NCBI RefSeq assembly: GCF_021729865.1
Contig: NZ_CP063400.1
Span: 3,348,001-3,412,000, forward strand
Length of the DNA stretch: 64,000 nt
DNA from: Hydrogenophaga sp. SL48
Lineage (GTDB): Bacteria > Pseudomonadota > Gammaproteobacteria > Burkholderiales > Burkholderiaceae_C
Direction: 5' to 3'
The position numbers were made by a program, and so were the translations under genes. Shown piece after piece: positions 22,856-34,030 of the stretch. Each line of letters begins with the position of its first letter. Position 1 is the stretch's first letter. The notes under the pieces were generated by a model that saw only the letters and a program-made list of their open reading frames with translations, made no database searches and was not told the DNA's origin.

Positions 22856-23869
22856 TCAACCGGCCATCGCCACCTGGGTGTACAGCGGGATGCCCAGCAG
22901 CATGTTCAGCGGGAAGGTCAGCCCCAGCGACAGGCCGACGTACAGCGAGGGGTTGGCCTCCGGGATCGCATAACGCACCACCGCCGGCACGGCGATGTAG
23001 GACGCGCTGGCCGCCAGGGTCATGAGCAGCGCCGTGTCGCCCGCCGGCAGGCCGGCCAGGCGGCACAGGCCCCAGGCCAGCGCCGCATGCAGCAGCGGCG
23101 CCAGCACCCCGTACCCCAGCAGCCACGGCGAACACCCGCGCAGCCCGGGCAGGTTGCGCGCGGCCTTCAGGCCCATGTCCAGCAGGAAGAAGGCCAGCAT
23201 GCCCTTGAACAGGTCGCCCGAGAACGGCTGCATCGCCTCGCGCCCCGCCTCGCCGGTGACCATGCCCACCAGCAAGGCGCCCAGCAGCAGCAATTGCGAA
23301 CCGTCGGTGAACGACTCGTGCAGCAGCTTGCGCCAGTCCCCGTGCCCACCCGCGACCGCGGGCGCCGGCGCCAGCGCGGCCACGCCGCCGGCAGACACCA
23401 CCAGGCCCTCGGCCGGCACCTGACGCAAGCGGTTGGCCAGCAGCACGGCCAGCACGATCGCGGGCGACTCCATCAGCGCCATGGCCGCCGCCATGTGACC
23501 GCCGTGCGCCACACCGAGCTGGTCCAGGTGGGCGGTGGCGGTGATGAAGGTCACCGCGCTGACCGAGCCGTAGGTGGCGGCCAGGGCCGCCGCGTCAAAG
23601 CCCGACACCAGGCAGCGCAGCACCGCATACCCGGCCAGCGGCACCACCACCGCCAGCGCCACCGCGATCGCGAGCCCCGCGCCCACCTGCGCGTTCAGCC
23701 CCGACGCGGCCAGCGCAAAGCCCCCCTTGAGGCCCAGCGCCATCAGCAGGTACATGGACAGGAAGCGGGAGATGGAGGCCGGGATCTCCAGGTTGGACCT
23801 GAGCAGGCCAGCGGCGGCGCCGACGACAAAAAACAGGACAGCGGGGTCGATCAGCGTGTGCAGGTTCAT
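22856..23869 (-). CDS. SbtA-family sodium-dependent bicarbonate transporter-like permease
   Basis: A 337-residue inner-membrane protein of the SbtA (DUF897) family with about ten hydrophobic helices. Typical stretches: SRFLSMYLLMALGLKGGFAL, TYGSVSAVTFITA, MALMESPAIVLAVLLANRL and LAASASYIAVPAVVRYAIPE. Cyanobacterial SbtA imports bicarbonate with sodium. The ATG at 23869 was preferred over 23902 because it starts directly at the conserved N-terminal segment. It is divergent from a CbbR-like LysR gene, an arrangement seen for bicarbonate transporters elsewhere. Confidence 0.85.
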   Translation of the reverse strand: MNLHTLIDPAVLFFVVGAAAGLLRSNLEIPASISRFLSMYLLMALGLKGGFALAASGLNAQVGAGLAIAVALAVVVPLAGYAVLRCLVSGFDAAALAATYGSVSAVTFITATAHLDQLGVAHGGHMAAAMALMESPAIVLAVLLANRLRQVPAEGLVVSAGGVAALAPAPAVAGGHGDWRKLLHESFTDGSQLLLLGALLVGMVTGEAGREAMQPFSGDLFKGMLAFFLLDMGLKAARNLPGLRGCSPWLLGYGVLAPLLHAALAWGLCRLAGLPAGDTALLMTLAASASYIAVPAVVRYAIPEANPSLYVGLSLGLTFPLNMLLGIPLYTQVAMAG

Positions 23870-23956
23870 GGGTTTCTTTCGGAACGCCGCGATTCTGGGC
23901 ATTTGTCTGCATTCCGTAAAATCGATTCTTCACCACCGATCCATCGACTTTTATCT

Positions 23957-24859
23957 ATGACCATCACGTTCCGGCAGCTGCGGCTGTTCCTCGCGCTGGC
24001 CGACACCGGCAGCGTGAGCGCGGCCGCACGGGCGATGCACGTCACGCAGCCCACGGCGTCCATGCAGCTGCGCGAAGTGACCGAATCGGTGGGCCTGCCG
24101 CTGTACGAGGTGATCGGTCGCAAGGTCTTCCTGACCGAGGCGGGCCTGCAGCTGGCCGGCACCGCACGCGCCATCGTCGACGAGTGGGAACGCTTCGGCC
24201 AGCAGGTCAACGCCATGCAGGGGCTGACCCGGGGTCGGCTGCGCGTGGCCGTGGTGAGCACCGCCAAGTACTTCGTGCCGCGCCTGCTGGGCGGCTTCTG
24301 CGCACTGCACCCCGAGATTGAAATTTCGCTGGAGGTGCTCAACCGCGACGGCGTGGTGCAGCGCCTGCGCGAGAACCGCGACGACCTCTACGTGATGTCG
24401 CAGCCGCCCGCCGACATCGATCTGGTCGACCAGACCTTCCTGGCCAACCCGCTGGTGCTCATCGCCCCCGCCAACCATCCGCTCGCGCAGCGCCAGCGGG
24501 TCGCCCTCACGGCCTTGCAGGGCGAGCGCTTCATCCTGCGCGAGCGTGGCTCCGGCACCCGCCTGGCCACCGACCGGCACTTTGCCCAGCAAGGCTTCGA
24601 ACCCGCGCTCAAGCTGGAACTGGGCAGCAACGAGGCCATCAAGGAAGCGGTGGCCGGCCACCTGGGTGTGGCCATCGTCTCGCGTCACGCGCTCAAGGAC
24701 GGCGGGCTCGGCCAGGACCTGTGCGTCCTGCCCGTCAGCGGCTTCCCCATCCGCTCGCAGTGGCACCTGGTGCACCCGCGCGCGAAGCAGCTCTCACCCA
24801 TTGCGCAGGTGTTCCGCCGCCACCTGCTGCAGACCGCGCCCGGCTGGGCGCCCGCCTGA
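23957..24859 (+). CDS. LysR-family regulator, CbbR/CmpR-like
   Basis: A 300-residue LysR regulator with the helix-turn-helix TGSVSAAARAMHVTQPTASM near residues 15-35. Its substrate-binding domain resembles CbbR: GRLRVAVVSTAKYFVPRLLG, DLYVMSQPPADIDLVDQTF and FILRERGSGTRLATDRHF. It lies 87 bp from the divergent SbtA-like transporter, which it probably controls in response to carbon supply. The ATG at 23957 begins exactly at the family N-terminus (MTITFRQLRLFLALADTG); longer frames upstream overlap the promoter. Confidence 0.88.
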   Translation: MTITFRQLRLFLALADTGSVSAAARAMHVTQPTASMQLREVTESVGLPLYEVIGRKVFLTEAGLQLAGTARAIVDEWERFGQQVNAMQGLTRGRLRVAVVSTAKYFVPRLLGGFCALHPEIEISLEVLNRDGVVQRLRENRDDLYVMSQPPADIDLVDQTFLANPLVLIAPANHPLAQRQRVALTALQGERFILRERGSGTRLATDRHFAQQGFEPALKLELGSNEAIKEAVAGHLGVAIVSRHALKDGGLGQDLCVLPVSGFPIRSQWHLVHPRAKQLSPIAQVFRRHLLQTAPGWAPA

Positions 24860-24972
24860 CCGGCCCCTATCAGCGGGGCGCCGCCTGCGCAAACCGCTCG
24901 GCCACGGGGCAGGACGACAGCGGTGAGCGGGACGGAGCGGGTGGTCTTGCCCCCTCCCAGACAGACCCGCGA

Positions 24973-25461
24973 TCAGCGGCTCAGCGACACCGTGCTGTCT
25001 GAGTCGATGGAGGTGATCTGTCGACCTTCGAGCGTGCGCTTCACCACGTAGGTGCTGTCGCTCACCTCGGTCATCAAGGGCGCCCCGCGCATCCGCAGGG
25101 TGGAGGTCTGGCGCAGCTTGACGGTGGCCGACATCCAGGGGAATCCCGAGGGTTCCAGGCTCAGCAGCTCGTTGTTGATGTTCAGGCTCGGCTGGGTCAC
25201 CCGCAGGGCGGCGCTGGCGTCCTTGAGGTGGTTGCAGAGATCTTCCTTGCCGCCCTCCACCGCCGTCTCGCCGCGCTCGGTCTGCATGCGCAGGTTCACC
25301 TGCACGTCCTGGGCGTAGGCGTCGCACATGCCGTCCGCGCCCTTCAGGGCCAGGTCTTGCTGCTTCTGCATCCAGCTCATCATGGCCGGCTCTGAAAACA
25401 CGAAGCGGCTGTGGCCGTAAAACGCGGCGGCGAGCACGCCGATCCAGAACAGTTTTCTCAT
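24973..25461 (-). CDS. Hypothetical 162-residue membrane-anchored protein, copy 2
   Basis: Not recognised. One N-terminal hydrophobic segment (residues ~4-17, MRKLFWIGVLAAAFYGHSR) probably anchors or exports it. It is the same length as the next gene and shares its pattern: FYGHSR near residue 16, a cysteine in CDAYAQDVQVNLRM, a second cysteine in LCNHLKDASAALRV, GFPWMSATVKLRQ and YVVKRTLEGRQI. The two are clear tandem paralogues separated by 29 bp. Function unknown; two conserved cysteines could form a disulfide. Confidence 0.75.
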   Translation of the reverse strand: MRKLFWIGVLAAAFYGHSRFVFSEPAMMSWMQKQQDLALKGADGMCDAYAQDVQVNLRMQTERGETAVEGGKEDLCNHLKDASAALRVTQPSLNINNELLSLEPSGFPWMSATVKLRQTSTLRMRGAPLMTEVSDSTYVVKRTLEGRQITSIDSDSTVSLSR

Positions 25462-25490
25462 GGGTTCCTCTTCCTCTTGTGTGGTGGGTT

Positions 25491-25979
25491 TCAGCGGGGG
25501 AACGTCCCCTCGCTGCGGGTCGTCATCTTGGCGATCTGCACGGTCTTGATGGTGCGCCGCAGGACGTAGGTGGTCTCGCCCGCCTCGGTCAGCGTGGGCA
25601 TGCCGGGCAGTTCAAAGCGTGTGTTCTGCCGGACCTTGACCTCGGCCGACATCCAGGGAAAGCCCGAGCGCTGAACGCTCACCAGGTCGGTGTCGGTGTG
25701 GATCTGCGGCTTGAGCAGGCGCACGGTGGCGTTTGCGGCCTTGATGTAGTCGCACACATAGGCCCTGTCGCCGTCCAGCTGCCACTCGCCCTTGGCGTGC
25801 ACCGCCCGCACGCTCACTTCGGTGTCCCAGCTGAAGTCATTGCAGACGCCCTCTTTCTGCTCAAAGACCGCCTGCTCGTGCGACTCGATCCAGCGCAGCG
25901 CCCGGCTTTCCGACAACATCCAGCGGCTGTGGCCGTAAAACAGCGCCACCAGCGCGGCCAGCCAGACCAGTTTCTTCAT
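25491..25979 (-). CDS. Hypothetical 162-residue membrane-anchored protein, copy 1
   Basis: Not recognised. MKKLVWLAALVALFYGHSR forms an N-terminal membrane anchor or signal. The body shares with its downstream twin a cysteine in CNDFSWDTEVSVRA, a second in VCDYIKAANATVRL, then SGFPWMSAEVKVRQ and TTYVLRRTIKTVQI. The ATG at 25979 is used because the frame upstream of it has no coding look. The pair is one operon and probably one complex or a duplicated periplasmic protein. Confidence 0.75.
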   Translation of the reverse strand: MKKLVWLAALVALFYGHSRWMLSESRALRWIESHEQAVFEQKEGVCNDFSWDTEVSVRAVHAKGEWQLDGDRAYVCDYIKAANATVRLLKPQIHTDTDLVSVQRSGFPWMSAEVKVRQNTRFELPGMPTLTEAGETTYVLRRTIKTVQIAKMTTRSEGTFPR

Positions 25980-26140
25980 GGTTCCTCCCTGTGGATCCCT
26001 TCTCCCTCCGAGAAGGCCGCACATTCTCGCCGAAGGCGATCCGGCCGCTTCAGGCCGGGGGGAGGAACGGATCGGGCGGGACCGCGCGGAGGCACCCCGG
26101 GCGCTTCAGCGCGGGTCAGGCCCCGGGGCGAGCGTTGCCT

Positions 26141-26548
26141 TCAGGGCGAAACGGCGTTCCCGCCGAGGCTGGCGCAGACCCTCCGAAGGCGCTGTTCGGC
26201 CTCGTCGGCCACGGTTTTCACGCCGGCGCCGCCGACCAGCTTCACCATGACCTGCGGGTCCAGGAAGCCGACCACCACCTGGCCGGGCTCCACCTCCCGC
26301 ACGATCACATTGCAGGGCAGCAGCAACCCGATGTCGGGCACCGCCTGCAAGGCCTGAAAAGCCAGCGGCGGGTTGCACGCGCCAAGGATGCGGTAGGGCG
26401 GCATGTCTTCGCCGAGCTTGTCTTTCATCGCGGCTTGCACGTCGATGTCGCTCAGCACGCCAAAGCCTTCGGCCTTGAGCGCCTGCGTGGTCTTGGCGAG
26501 CGCATCGTCAAACGAGACGCCGCTGAGCGTGGTGGTGAATCCATACAT
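26141..26548 (-). CDS. DUF302 family protein
   Basis: A 135-residue protein of the DUF302 family. MYGFTTTLSGVSFDDALAKT opens the fold; GVLSDIDVQAAMKDKLGEDM, YRILGACNPPLAFQALQ with a conserved cysteine, and GLLLPCNVIVREVEPGQVVV with the second cysteine follow. The family is widespread and may bind metal or heme-like ligands, but no role is established. It is divergent from a P-type ATPase gene, and a functional link to metal handling is speculation. The ATG at 26548 starts at the family N-terminus. Confidence 0.85.
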   Translation of the reverse strand: MYGFTTTLSGVSFDDALAKTTQALKAEGFGVLSDIDVQAAMKDKLGEDMPPYRILGACNPPLAFQALQAVPDIGLLLPCNVIVREVEPGQVVVGFLDPQVMVKLVGGAGVKTVADEAEQRLRRVCASLGGNAVSP

Positions 26549-26685
26549 GGGGGGGGTCCTTCCTGGGGTGGGTGGTTCGGCTCCGAAGATGGCCTTCGCG
26601 CGGCGATGCGTCTGTTCGAGACCGCACCGACCAGGCACGACGCCAACGTCAGATTCAGAATGCCATCATCGATGACTGCGTCCCC

Positions 26686-29346
26686 TTGAGCAACACCTTG
26701 ACCACCACCCCACCCGCCGCCCCGGCACCCACCCCCGCGACACCGGCCCCTGGCAGCGGGCCTGGCCTGTCCGCGGCCGACGCGGCGCAGCGCCTCGCCG
26801 AAGACGGCCCCAACGCCCTGCCGGGCGGGCAGCAGCGCAGCCTGCTGTCCATCGCGCTCGACACGGTGCGAGAGCCGATGTTCCTCTTGCTGCTCGCGGC
26901 CGGCACGCTCTACATGGTGTTCGGCGACCTGCAGGAGGGCCTGACGCTGTTCGGCTTTGTGGTCATCACGCTGGGGCTGACGCTGTACCAGGAGGGCAAG
27001 ACCGAGCGCGCGATCGAAGCGCTGCGCGACCTGACCAGCCCGCGCGCGCTGGTGATCCGGGACGGTGTGCCGCAGCGCATTGCCGGGCGCGACGTGGTGC
27101 GCGGCGACCTGCTGCAGCTGAGCGAAGGCGACCGCGTGCCGGCCGACGCGCTGCTGGTGTCGGCCGACGGCGTGCAGGCGGACGAATCGCTGCTGACCGG
27201 CGAGCCGGTGCCGGTGAGCAAGCGGGCAGCGCTGACACCGGAGCTGGCGGCGAACCCGCAGGCCGACGACGCCGCCCGAGCCCGCCCCGGCGGCGACGAC
27301 CTGCCCAGCGTGTACGCGGGCACGCTGATCGTGCAGGGGCACGCGCTGGCGCGCGTGATGGCCACCGGCGCGCGCAGCGAGATCGGGCGCATCGGCACGG
27401 CGCTGGGCACGCTGGAGACAGAACGTTCACCGCTGCAGAAGCAGACGGCGCAACTCGTGCGCAACCTGGCCCTGCTGGCGCTGGCGCTCAGCCTGGCGCT
27501 GGTGCTGGTGCACGGCCTGGTGCGGGGCGACTGGCTGCAGGCGCTGCTGGCCGGCATCGCACTGGCCATGGCGATGCTGCCGGAGGAATACCCGGTGGTG
27601 ATGACCGTGTTCCCGGCGCTGGGCGCGCGCCGCCTGTCCAAAGAAGGCGTGCTCACGCGCCGCATCAACGCGATCGAAACGCTGGGCGCGACCACGGTGC
27701 TGTGCAGCGACAAGACCGGCACGCTGACCGGCAACCGCATGACGGTGACGCACCTGGCGGCGGGCGGCGTGGCGCTCGCCGACCGGCTGGCGCTGGAGGC
27801 CGGGGACGGTTCACCGCTGCCCGAGGCCTTCCACACGCTGGTGGAGTTTTCGATCCTGGCGAGCGTGGTGGACCCGTTCGACCCGATGGAGAAGGCGTTT
27901 CACCAGCTGGGCGAACGCTTCCTGACCGACACCGAGCACCTGCACCGCGACTGGCGGCTGGTGCAGACCTACGCGCTCAGCCCCGCGCTGCGCGCCATGT
28001 CGCATGTGTGGGCTTCGTCACAGGATGGTGTGCAGACCGTGGCCGCCAAGGGCGCGCCCGAGGCCGTGGTGGACCTGTGCCACCTCGACGACGCGCAGAA
28101 GGCCCACATTGCCAGCGTGGTGGACGAACTCGCCGCCGAGGGCCTGCGCGTGCTCGCCGTCGCCCAGGGCCGCTTCGAAGGCCAGGACTGGCCCGCCAAC
28201 GAGCACGATTTCGACTTCACGTTCGTCGGCCTGCTGGGCCTCGCAGACCCGGTGCGCCCGCAGGTGCCCGCCGCCATCGCCGAGTGCCGCGCGGCCGGCA
28301 TCCGCGTGGTGATGATCACCGGCGACTACCCGGCCACGGCGCAGGCGATCGCGCGGCAGGCGGGCCTGGCGGAGTCGGCCGCCGAGGTGCTCTCGGGCGA
28401 CGAGATGGCGACGCTGAGCGACGCCGCCCTGCGCGAGCGCATGGCGAGCGTGAGCGTGTGCGCGCGCATCGCGCCCGAGCAGAAGCTGCGCATCGTGCAG
28501 GCGCTGAAAGCGCGCGGCGACATCGTCGCCATGACGGGCGACGGTGTGAACGACGCGCCGGCCTTGCGCGCGGCGCATGTGGGCGTGGCCATGGGCCAGC
28601 GCGGCACCGACGTGGCGCGCGAGTCGGCCTCGCTGGTGCTGGTGGAGGACGACTTCGCGGCCATCGTGCGCGCGGTGCGGCTGGGGCGCCGCATCTTCGA
28701 CAACCTGCGCAAGGCCATGTCGTACATCCTGGCGGTGCACGTGCCGATCGCGGGCATGGCGCTGCTGCCGGTGCTGCTCGGCTGGCCGGCGCTGCTGTTC
28801 CCGATGCACATTGCCCTGCTTGAACTCATCATCGACCCGGCCTGCTCGATTGCCTTTGAAAACGAACCCGCCGAGAGCGACGTGATGCAGCGCCCGCCGC
28901 GCGACGCCAACGCACCGCTGTTTGGCGGCGTCACCCTGTGGCTGGCGCTGCTGCAGGGCCTGGGCGTGCTGGCGGCGGTGTTGGGCGCGTTTGCCTGGGC
29001 GGCGCCCCGGCTGCCCGAGGCAGAGGCCCGCGCTTTTGCCTTTGCCACGCTGGTGATCGGCAACCTGGCACTCATCCTGTCCAACCGATCGGCCACGAGG
29101 CCGCTCTGGGCCACGCTGCGCACGCCGAACACCACGCTCTGGGTGGTGGTGGGTCTGGCGTTGGCGCTGCTGCTGGCCGCGCTCTATGTGCCCTGGGCGG
29201 TGGGCGTGTTGCGCTTTGCGCCCTTGCCCATGCACGAGCTGGCCGCCGCCGGCGGGCTGGGCCTGTTCAGCGTGTTCTGGTTCGAGGGCATCAAGTGGGC
29301 CAGAAGGGCCCGCGCCGGCTCACGCAGACCGACCGTGGCGCAGTGA
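26686..29346 (+). CDS. P-type cation-translocating ATPase (Ca2+/type II-like)
   Basis: A P-type ATPase of about 886 residues. It has the actuator-domain ADESLLTGEPVPVSK, the phosphorylation site CSDKTGTLTGNRM, and TGDGVNDAPALRAAHVGVAM in the hinge. The M4 helix motif is PEEYPVV rather than the PEGLP of calcium pumps, typical of a bacterial type II-like group of uncertain ion. No N-terminal metal-binding CxxC or CPC motif is present, so it is not a copper/zinc pump. The N-terminus is unclear: no in-frame ATG precedes the conserved region, and TTG codons at 26686 or 26698 are the nearest candidates; a GTG at 26572 is less likely. Its 3' end overlaps the convergent gene by 27 bp. Confidence 0.88.
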   Translation: MSNTLTTTPPAAPAPTPATPAPGSGPGLSAADAAQRLAEDGPNALPGGQQRSLLSIALDTVREPMFLLLLAAGTLYMVFGDLQEGLTLFGFVVITLGLTLYQEGKTERAIEALRDLTSPRALVIRDGVPQRIAGRDVVRGDLLQLSEGDRVPADALLVSADGVQADESLLTGEPVPVSKRAALTPELAANPQADDAARARPGGDDLPSVYAGTLIVQGHALARVMATGARSEIGRIGTALGTLETERSPLQKQTAQLVRNLALLALALSLALVLVHGLVRGDWLQALLAGIALAMAMLPEEYPVVMTVFPALGARRLSKEGVLTRRINAIETLGATTVLCSDKTGTLTGNRMTVTHLAAGGVALADRLALEAGDGSPLPEAFHTLVEFSILASVVDPFDPMEKAFHQLGERFLTDTEHLHRDWRLVQTYALSPALRAMSHVWASSQDGVQTVAAKGAPEAVVDLCHLDDAQKAHIASVVDELAAEGLRVLAVAQGRFEGQDWPANEHDFDFTFVGLLGLADPVRPQVPAAIAECRAAGIRVVMITGDYPATAQAIARQAGLAESAAEVLSGDEMATLSDAALRERMASVSVCARIAPEQKLRIVQALKARGDIVAMTGDGVNDAPALRAAHVGVAMGQRGTDVARESASLVLVEDDFAAIVRAVRLGRRIFDNLRKAMSYILAVHVPIAGMALLPVLLGWPALLFPMHIALLELIIDPACSIAFENEPAESDVMQRPPRDANAPLFGGVTLWLALLQGLGVLAAVLGAFAWAAPRLPEAEARAFAFATLVIGNLALILSNRSATRPLWATLRTPNTTLWVVVGLALALLLAALYVPWAVGVLRFAPLPMHELAAAGGLGLFSVFWFEGIKWARRARAGSRRPTVAQ

Positions 29347-30180
29347 GGTGACCGTGCCGCGCCAGTAGGTCTTGCGGCCCTCGGGCAGCAGCCAGGCCAC
29401 TTCACCGGTGAGCGGCACGGTCATGCTGCCCACGCGCTGGTGGTTGGACCAGGTGCCTTCCCACGGCGCCATGCGCACCTGTTGGCCCAGCAGGCGACCG
29501 CGCGCCTCGGCGCGCACCGAGGCCATGTGGCCCGCGTCATCGAAGCGGAACAGCAGGGTGAGCGAAAGCGCCCCGTCGCTCAGCGTGGCATTCGCCGAGT
29601 GGTCATCCACGGCGGTCCAGCGCACCCCCTGGCTGGGCAGCAGGGCGGTGGGGTACCAGGCGGCTTCGGCCAAGAAGCGCATCAGCTCACCGCGCGCCAG
29701 CTCGCCGCCGCCCTGCATGTCGGCCACATCGAACAGCCCGAACACGGCCGCGTGCAGCAGGCCCTGCCCGTCCGCGTAGCCGTCGTGCACGCGCACGGCC
29801 ACACCGGGCGCCATGGCGATGCGCGCGTCCCAGAGAAACCCGGGGCGCTGCACAACCACCCGCTGGCGCGAGGTGAAGGGCTTCCACTGTTCGCCGGTGA
29901 CCGACAGGTTGAAGCTGCCGGTGTGTTCCAGCGTGGCGGTGGTGACCAGGGGTTGGCCCGGTGTGAGCACGGTGCTGAAGTAGCGCCGCACCGGCGCGGG
30001 CAGGCCTTCGATCTCGCGCGGGTCGTAGCGGGCCGCCGAGGCCGGCAGGCGTTGCGCGTCCAGGCGGGCGATGAAGGCGCGCGTGGCGGCGTTCCAGCGC
30101 CAGGCACCCCCGGCGGTGAGCGCCGCCCACAGCAGCGCCAGCGCGCCGGCGGTGAAGAGAAGCCAGTGAAACCAGGTCAT
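29320..30180 (-). CDS. Hypothetical membrane-anchored protein (DUF6544-like)
   Basis: 286 residues with one N-terminal helix (TWFHWLLFTAGALALLWAAL) and a large soluble domain outside the membrane. Stretches such as YDPREIEGLPAPVRRYFSTV, WKPFTSRQRVVVQRPGFLWD and LAEAAWYPTALLPSQGVRWT recall the DUF6544 group, though I cannot confirm the assignment. Function is unknown. Its last 27 bases overlap the 3' end of the convergent ATPase gene, and it is divergent from the thiamin operon. Confidence 0.7.
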   Translation of the reverse strand: MTWFHWLLFTAGALALLWAALTAGGAWRWNAATRAFIARLDAQRLPASAARYDPREIEGLPAPVRRYFSTVLTPGQPLVTTATLEHTGSFNLSVTGEQWKPFTSRQRVVVQRPGFLWDARIAMAPGVAVRVHDGYADGQGLLHAAVFGLFDVADMQGGGELARGELMRFLAEAAWYPTALLPSQGVRWTAVDDHSANATLSDGALSLTLLFRFDDAGHMASVRAEARGRLLGQQVRMAPWEGTWSNHQRVGSMTVPLTGEVAWLLPEGRKTYWRGTVTSLRHGRSA

Positions 30181-30346
30181 GGAGCGGGTGCTTTCAGGAT
30201 GCGGGGCGGCGGCGGGCCACGGCCCTCCAGCCTACCAAGCGATGGCACCCCGGTCTGTGCGCTGGAGGACGCCGCCGCGCCACGATGGGCCTGGACCCCG
30301 TGGGGTCAGCGCACGGCGCCCGCCGGAAACCACGCTACACTCCGTC

Positions 30347-32560
<2,214 letters not shown>

Positions 32561-32563
32561 GCC

Positions 32564-33772
32564 ATGGCGTCCATCGGGATCGCAGGGGCCGGCCTGCTGG
32601 GCCGCTTGCTGGCCTGGCGGCTGGGCGCCACACACGAGGTCACCGTGTTCGACCCGGCCGACGGGCCGCAGGCCACCAGCGACGGCCGGGGCGCCGCAGC
32701 GTTCACGGCCGCGGGCATGCTCAGCCCGCTCGCCGAGCTGGAGACCAGCGGTCCGCGCGTGGCCGAGCTGGGCTGGCGCTCCATCGCGCTGTGGCGCGAG
32801 ATCGCCCAGGCGCTGAGCCACGCGCCGTCGTCGGCCAGCGCCTTGCCCGAGGCCTGCGGCACCTGCACCGCCTGCGCGCCCGCGCCGGGCGCAACGGCGC
32901 CGGCCGACATCCACTTCCGCGCGCTCGGCAGCCTGCTGCTGGCCCACGGCAGCGACCTGGGCGCCGCGCGCCGCGTGCTCGCGCGCCTGGAGACCGCGCC
33001 CACCCTGGCCGCCGGGCTTCCCGCGCCGCAGGCCCTGGACCGTGCGGCGCTGGCCGCGCTGGAGCCCAGCATCGACCCGCGCCTGCACGCCTGGCTGCTG
33101 CCGGGCGAGGGCCAGATCCTGCCGCTGCAGATGCTGCCGGCGCTGTGCGCGGCGTCGCCCCGCGTGCGCTGGCGCTGGAACACCCGCGTGCGCGAGGTGA
33201 GCCCGGGCCAGCTGCGGCTGGAGGACGGTTCGTCGCCGCGCTTCGACCTGGCCATCGACGTGCGCGGCGTGGGCGCCCGGCCCGATGCGCCGGTGCGTGG
33301 CGTGCGCGGCGAGGTGGTGTGGCTGCAGGCGCCGGGCGTGACGCTGCACCGCCCGGTGCGCCTGCTGCACCCGCGCCACCGCGTCTACATCGTGCCGCGC
33401 CCCTGCGACCACATCGTCATCGGCGCCAGCGAGATCGAGAGCGAAGACCGCTCGCCGGTGAGCCTGAAGAGCGCGGTGGAGCTGATGGCCGCGGCGCAGA
33501 GCGTGATCCCGGAGCTGGCCGAGGCGCGCATCGTGCACCTGGAGACCAACCTGCGCCCCGCCCTGCCCGACAACGAGCCCGACACCCACTTTGAGCCCGG
33601 CCTGCTGCGCATCAACGGCCTGTTCCGCCACGGCTGGCTGCTCGCGCCGGCGCTGGTGCAGGACGCACTGAAGCTCGCGGGCGCGGAGGCTTCACTCCCT
33701 CGCCCCTCTGGGGAGAGGGCTGGGGTGAGGGGCCTGCCTGAGCCAACGCCTGAAACACAACAGAACCACTGA
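32564..33772 (+). CDS. thiO: FAD-dependent glycine oxidase for thiamin synthesis
   Basis: A 402-residue FAD enzyme of the DAAO/ThiO family that makes the glycine imine needed for the thiazole ring. The dinucleotide-binding motif IGIAGAGLLGRLLAWRLG is at the N-terminus; AAAFTAAGMLSPLAELE, YIVPRPCDHIVIGAS and the C-terminal GLFRHGWLLAPALVQDAL are typical. The final ~25 residues (after DALKLAGAE) come from a second kind of palindromic repeat and look non-functional. It is placed directly between thiC and thiS. Confidence 0.88.
   Translation: MASIGIAGAGLLGRLLAWRLGATHEVTVFDPADGPQATSDGRGAAAFTAAGMLSPLAELETSGPRVAELGWRSIALWREIAQALSHAPSSASALPEACGTCTACAPAPGATAPADIHFRALGSLLLAHGSDLGAARRVLARLETAPTLAAGLPAPQALDRAALAALEPSIDPRLHAWLLPGEGQILPLQMLPALCAASPRVRWRWNTRVREVSPGQLRLEDGSSPRFDLAIDVRGVGARPDAPVRGVRGEVVWLQAPGVTLHRPVRLLHPRHRVYIVPRPCDHIVIGASEIESEDRSPVSLKSAVELMAAAQSVIPELAEARIVHLETNLRPALPDNEPDTHFEPGLLRINGLFRHGWLLAPALVQDALKLAGAEASLPRPSGERAGVRGLPEPTPETQQNH
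33692..33732 (+). repeat. Palindromic repeat encoding the ThiO tail
   Basis: TCACTCCCTCGCCCCTCTGG and GGAGAGGGCTGGGGTGAGG form an imperfect dyad of the CCCTCTCC...GGAGAGGG kind found between many proteobacterial genes. Here it lies just inside the thiO reading frame and extends the protein. Confidence 0.6.
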
Positions 33773-33798
33773 CCCAGGTTCACCCCACAGGAATGCCC

Positions 33799-34026
33799 AT
33801 GCCTGAAACCCTTTCGCATGCAGAAGCCCAACTGCGCTTCAACGAACTCACCCTGCCCTGCCCCAAGGACCTGACGCTGGCCGCGCTGCTGGCCGCGCAA
33901 GGGGTGCAAGCCACCCAGGTGGCCACGGCGGTGAACGGCGAGTTCATCCCGTGCACGCAACGCGAAGCCACCGTTTTGCAACCCGGCGACACCGTGTTGA
34001 CCTTTCAAGCCATCGTGGGTGGGTGA
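33799..34026 (+). CDS. thiS: Sulfur carrier protein ThiS
   Basis: A 75-residue ubiquitin-like carrier ending in the required Gly-Gly (TFQAIVGG), which is thiocarboxylated and donates sulfur to Thi[21 protein letters not shown] and [16 protein letters not shown] give the fold. AGGA stands 7 bases before this ATG; the ATG at 33793 is too close to it. thiG starts 4 bp after the stop. Confidence 0.93.
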   Translation: MPETLSHAEAQLRFNELTLPCPKDLTLAALLAAQGVQATQVATAVNGEFIPCTQREATVLQPGDTVLTFQAIVGG

Positions 34027-34030
34027 ATAC

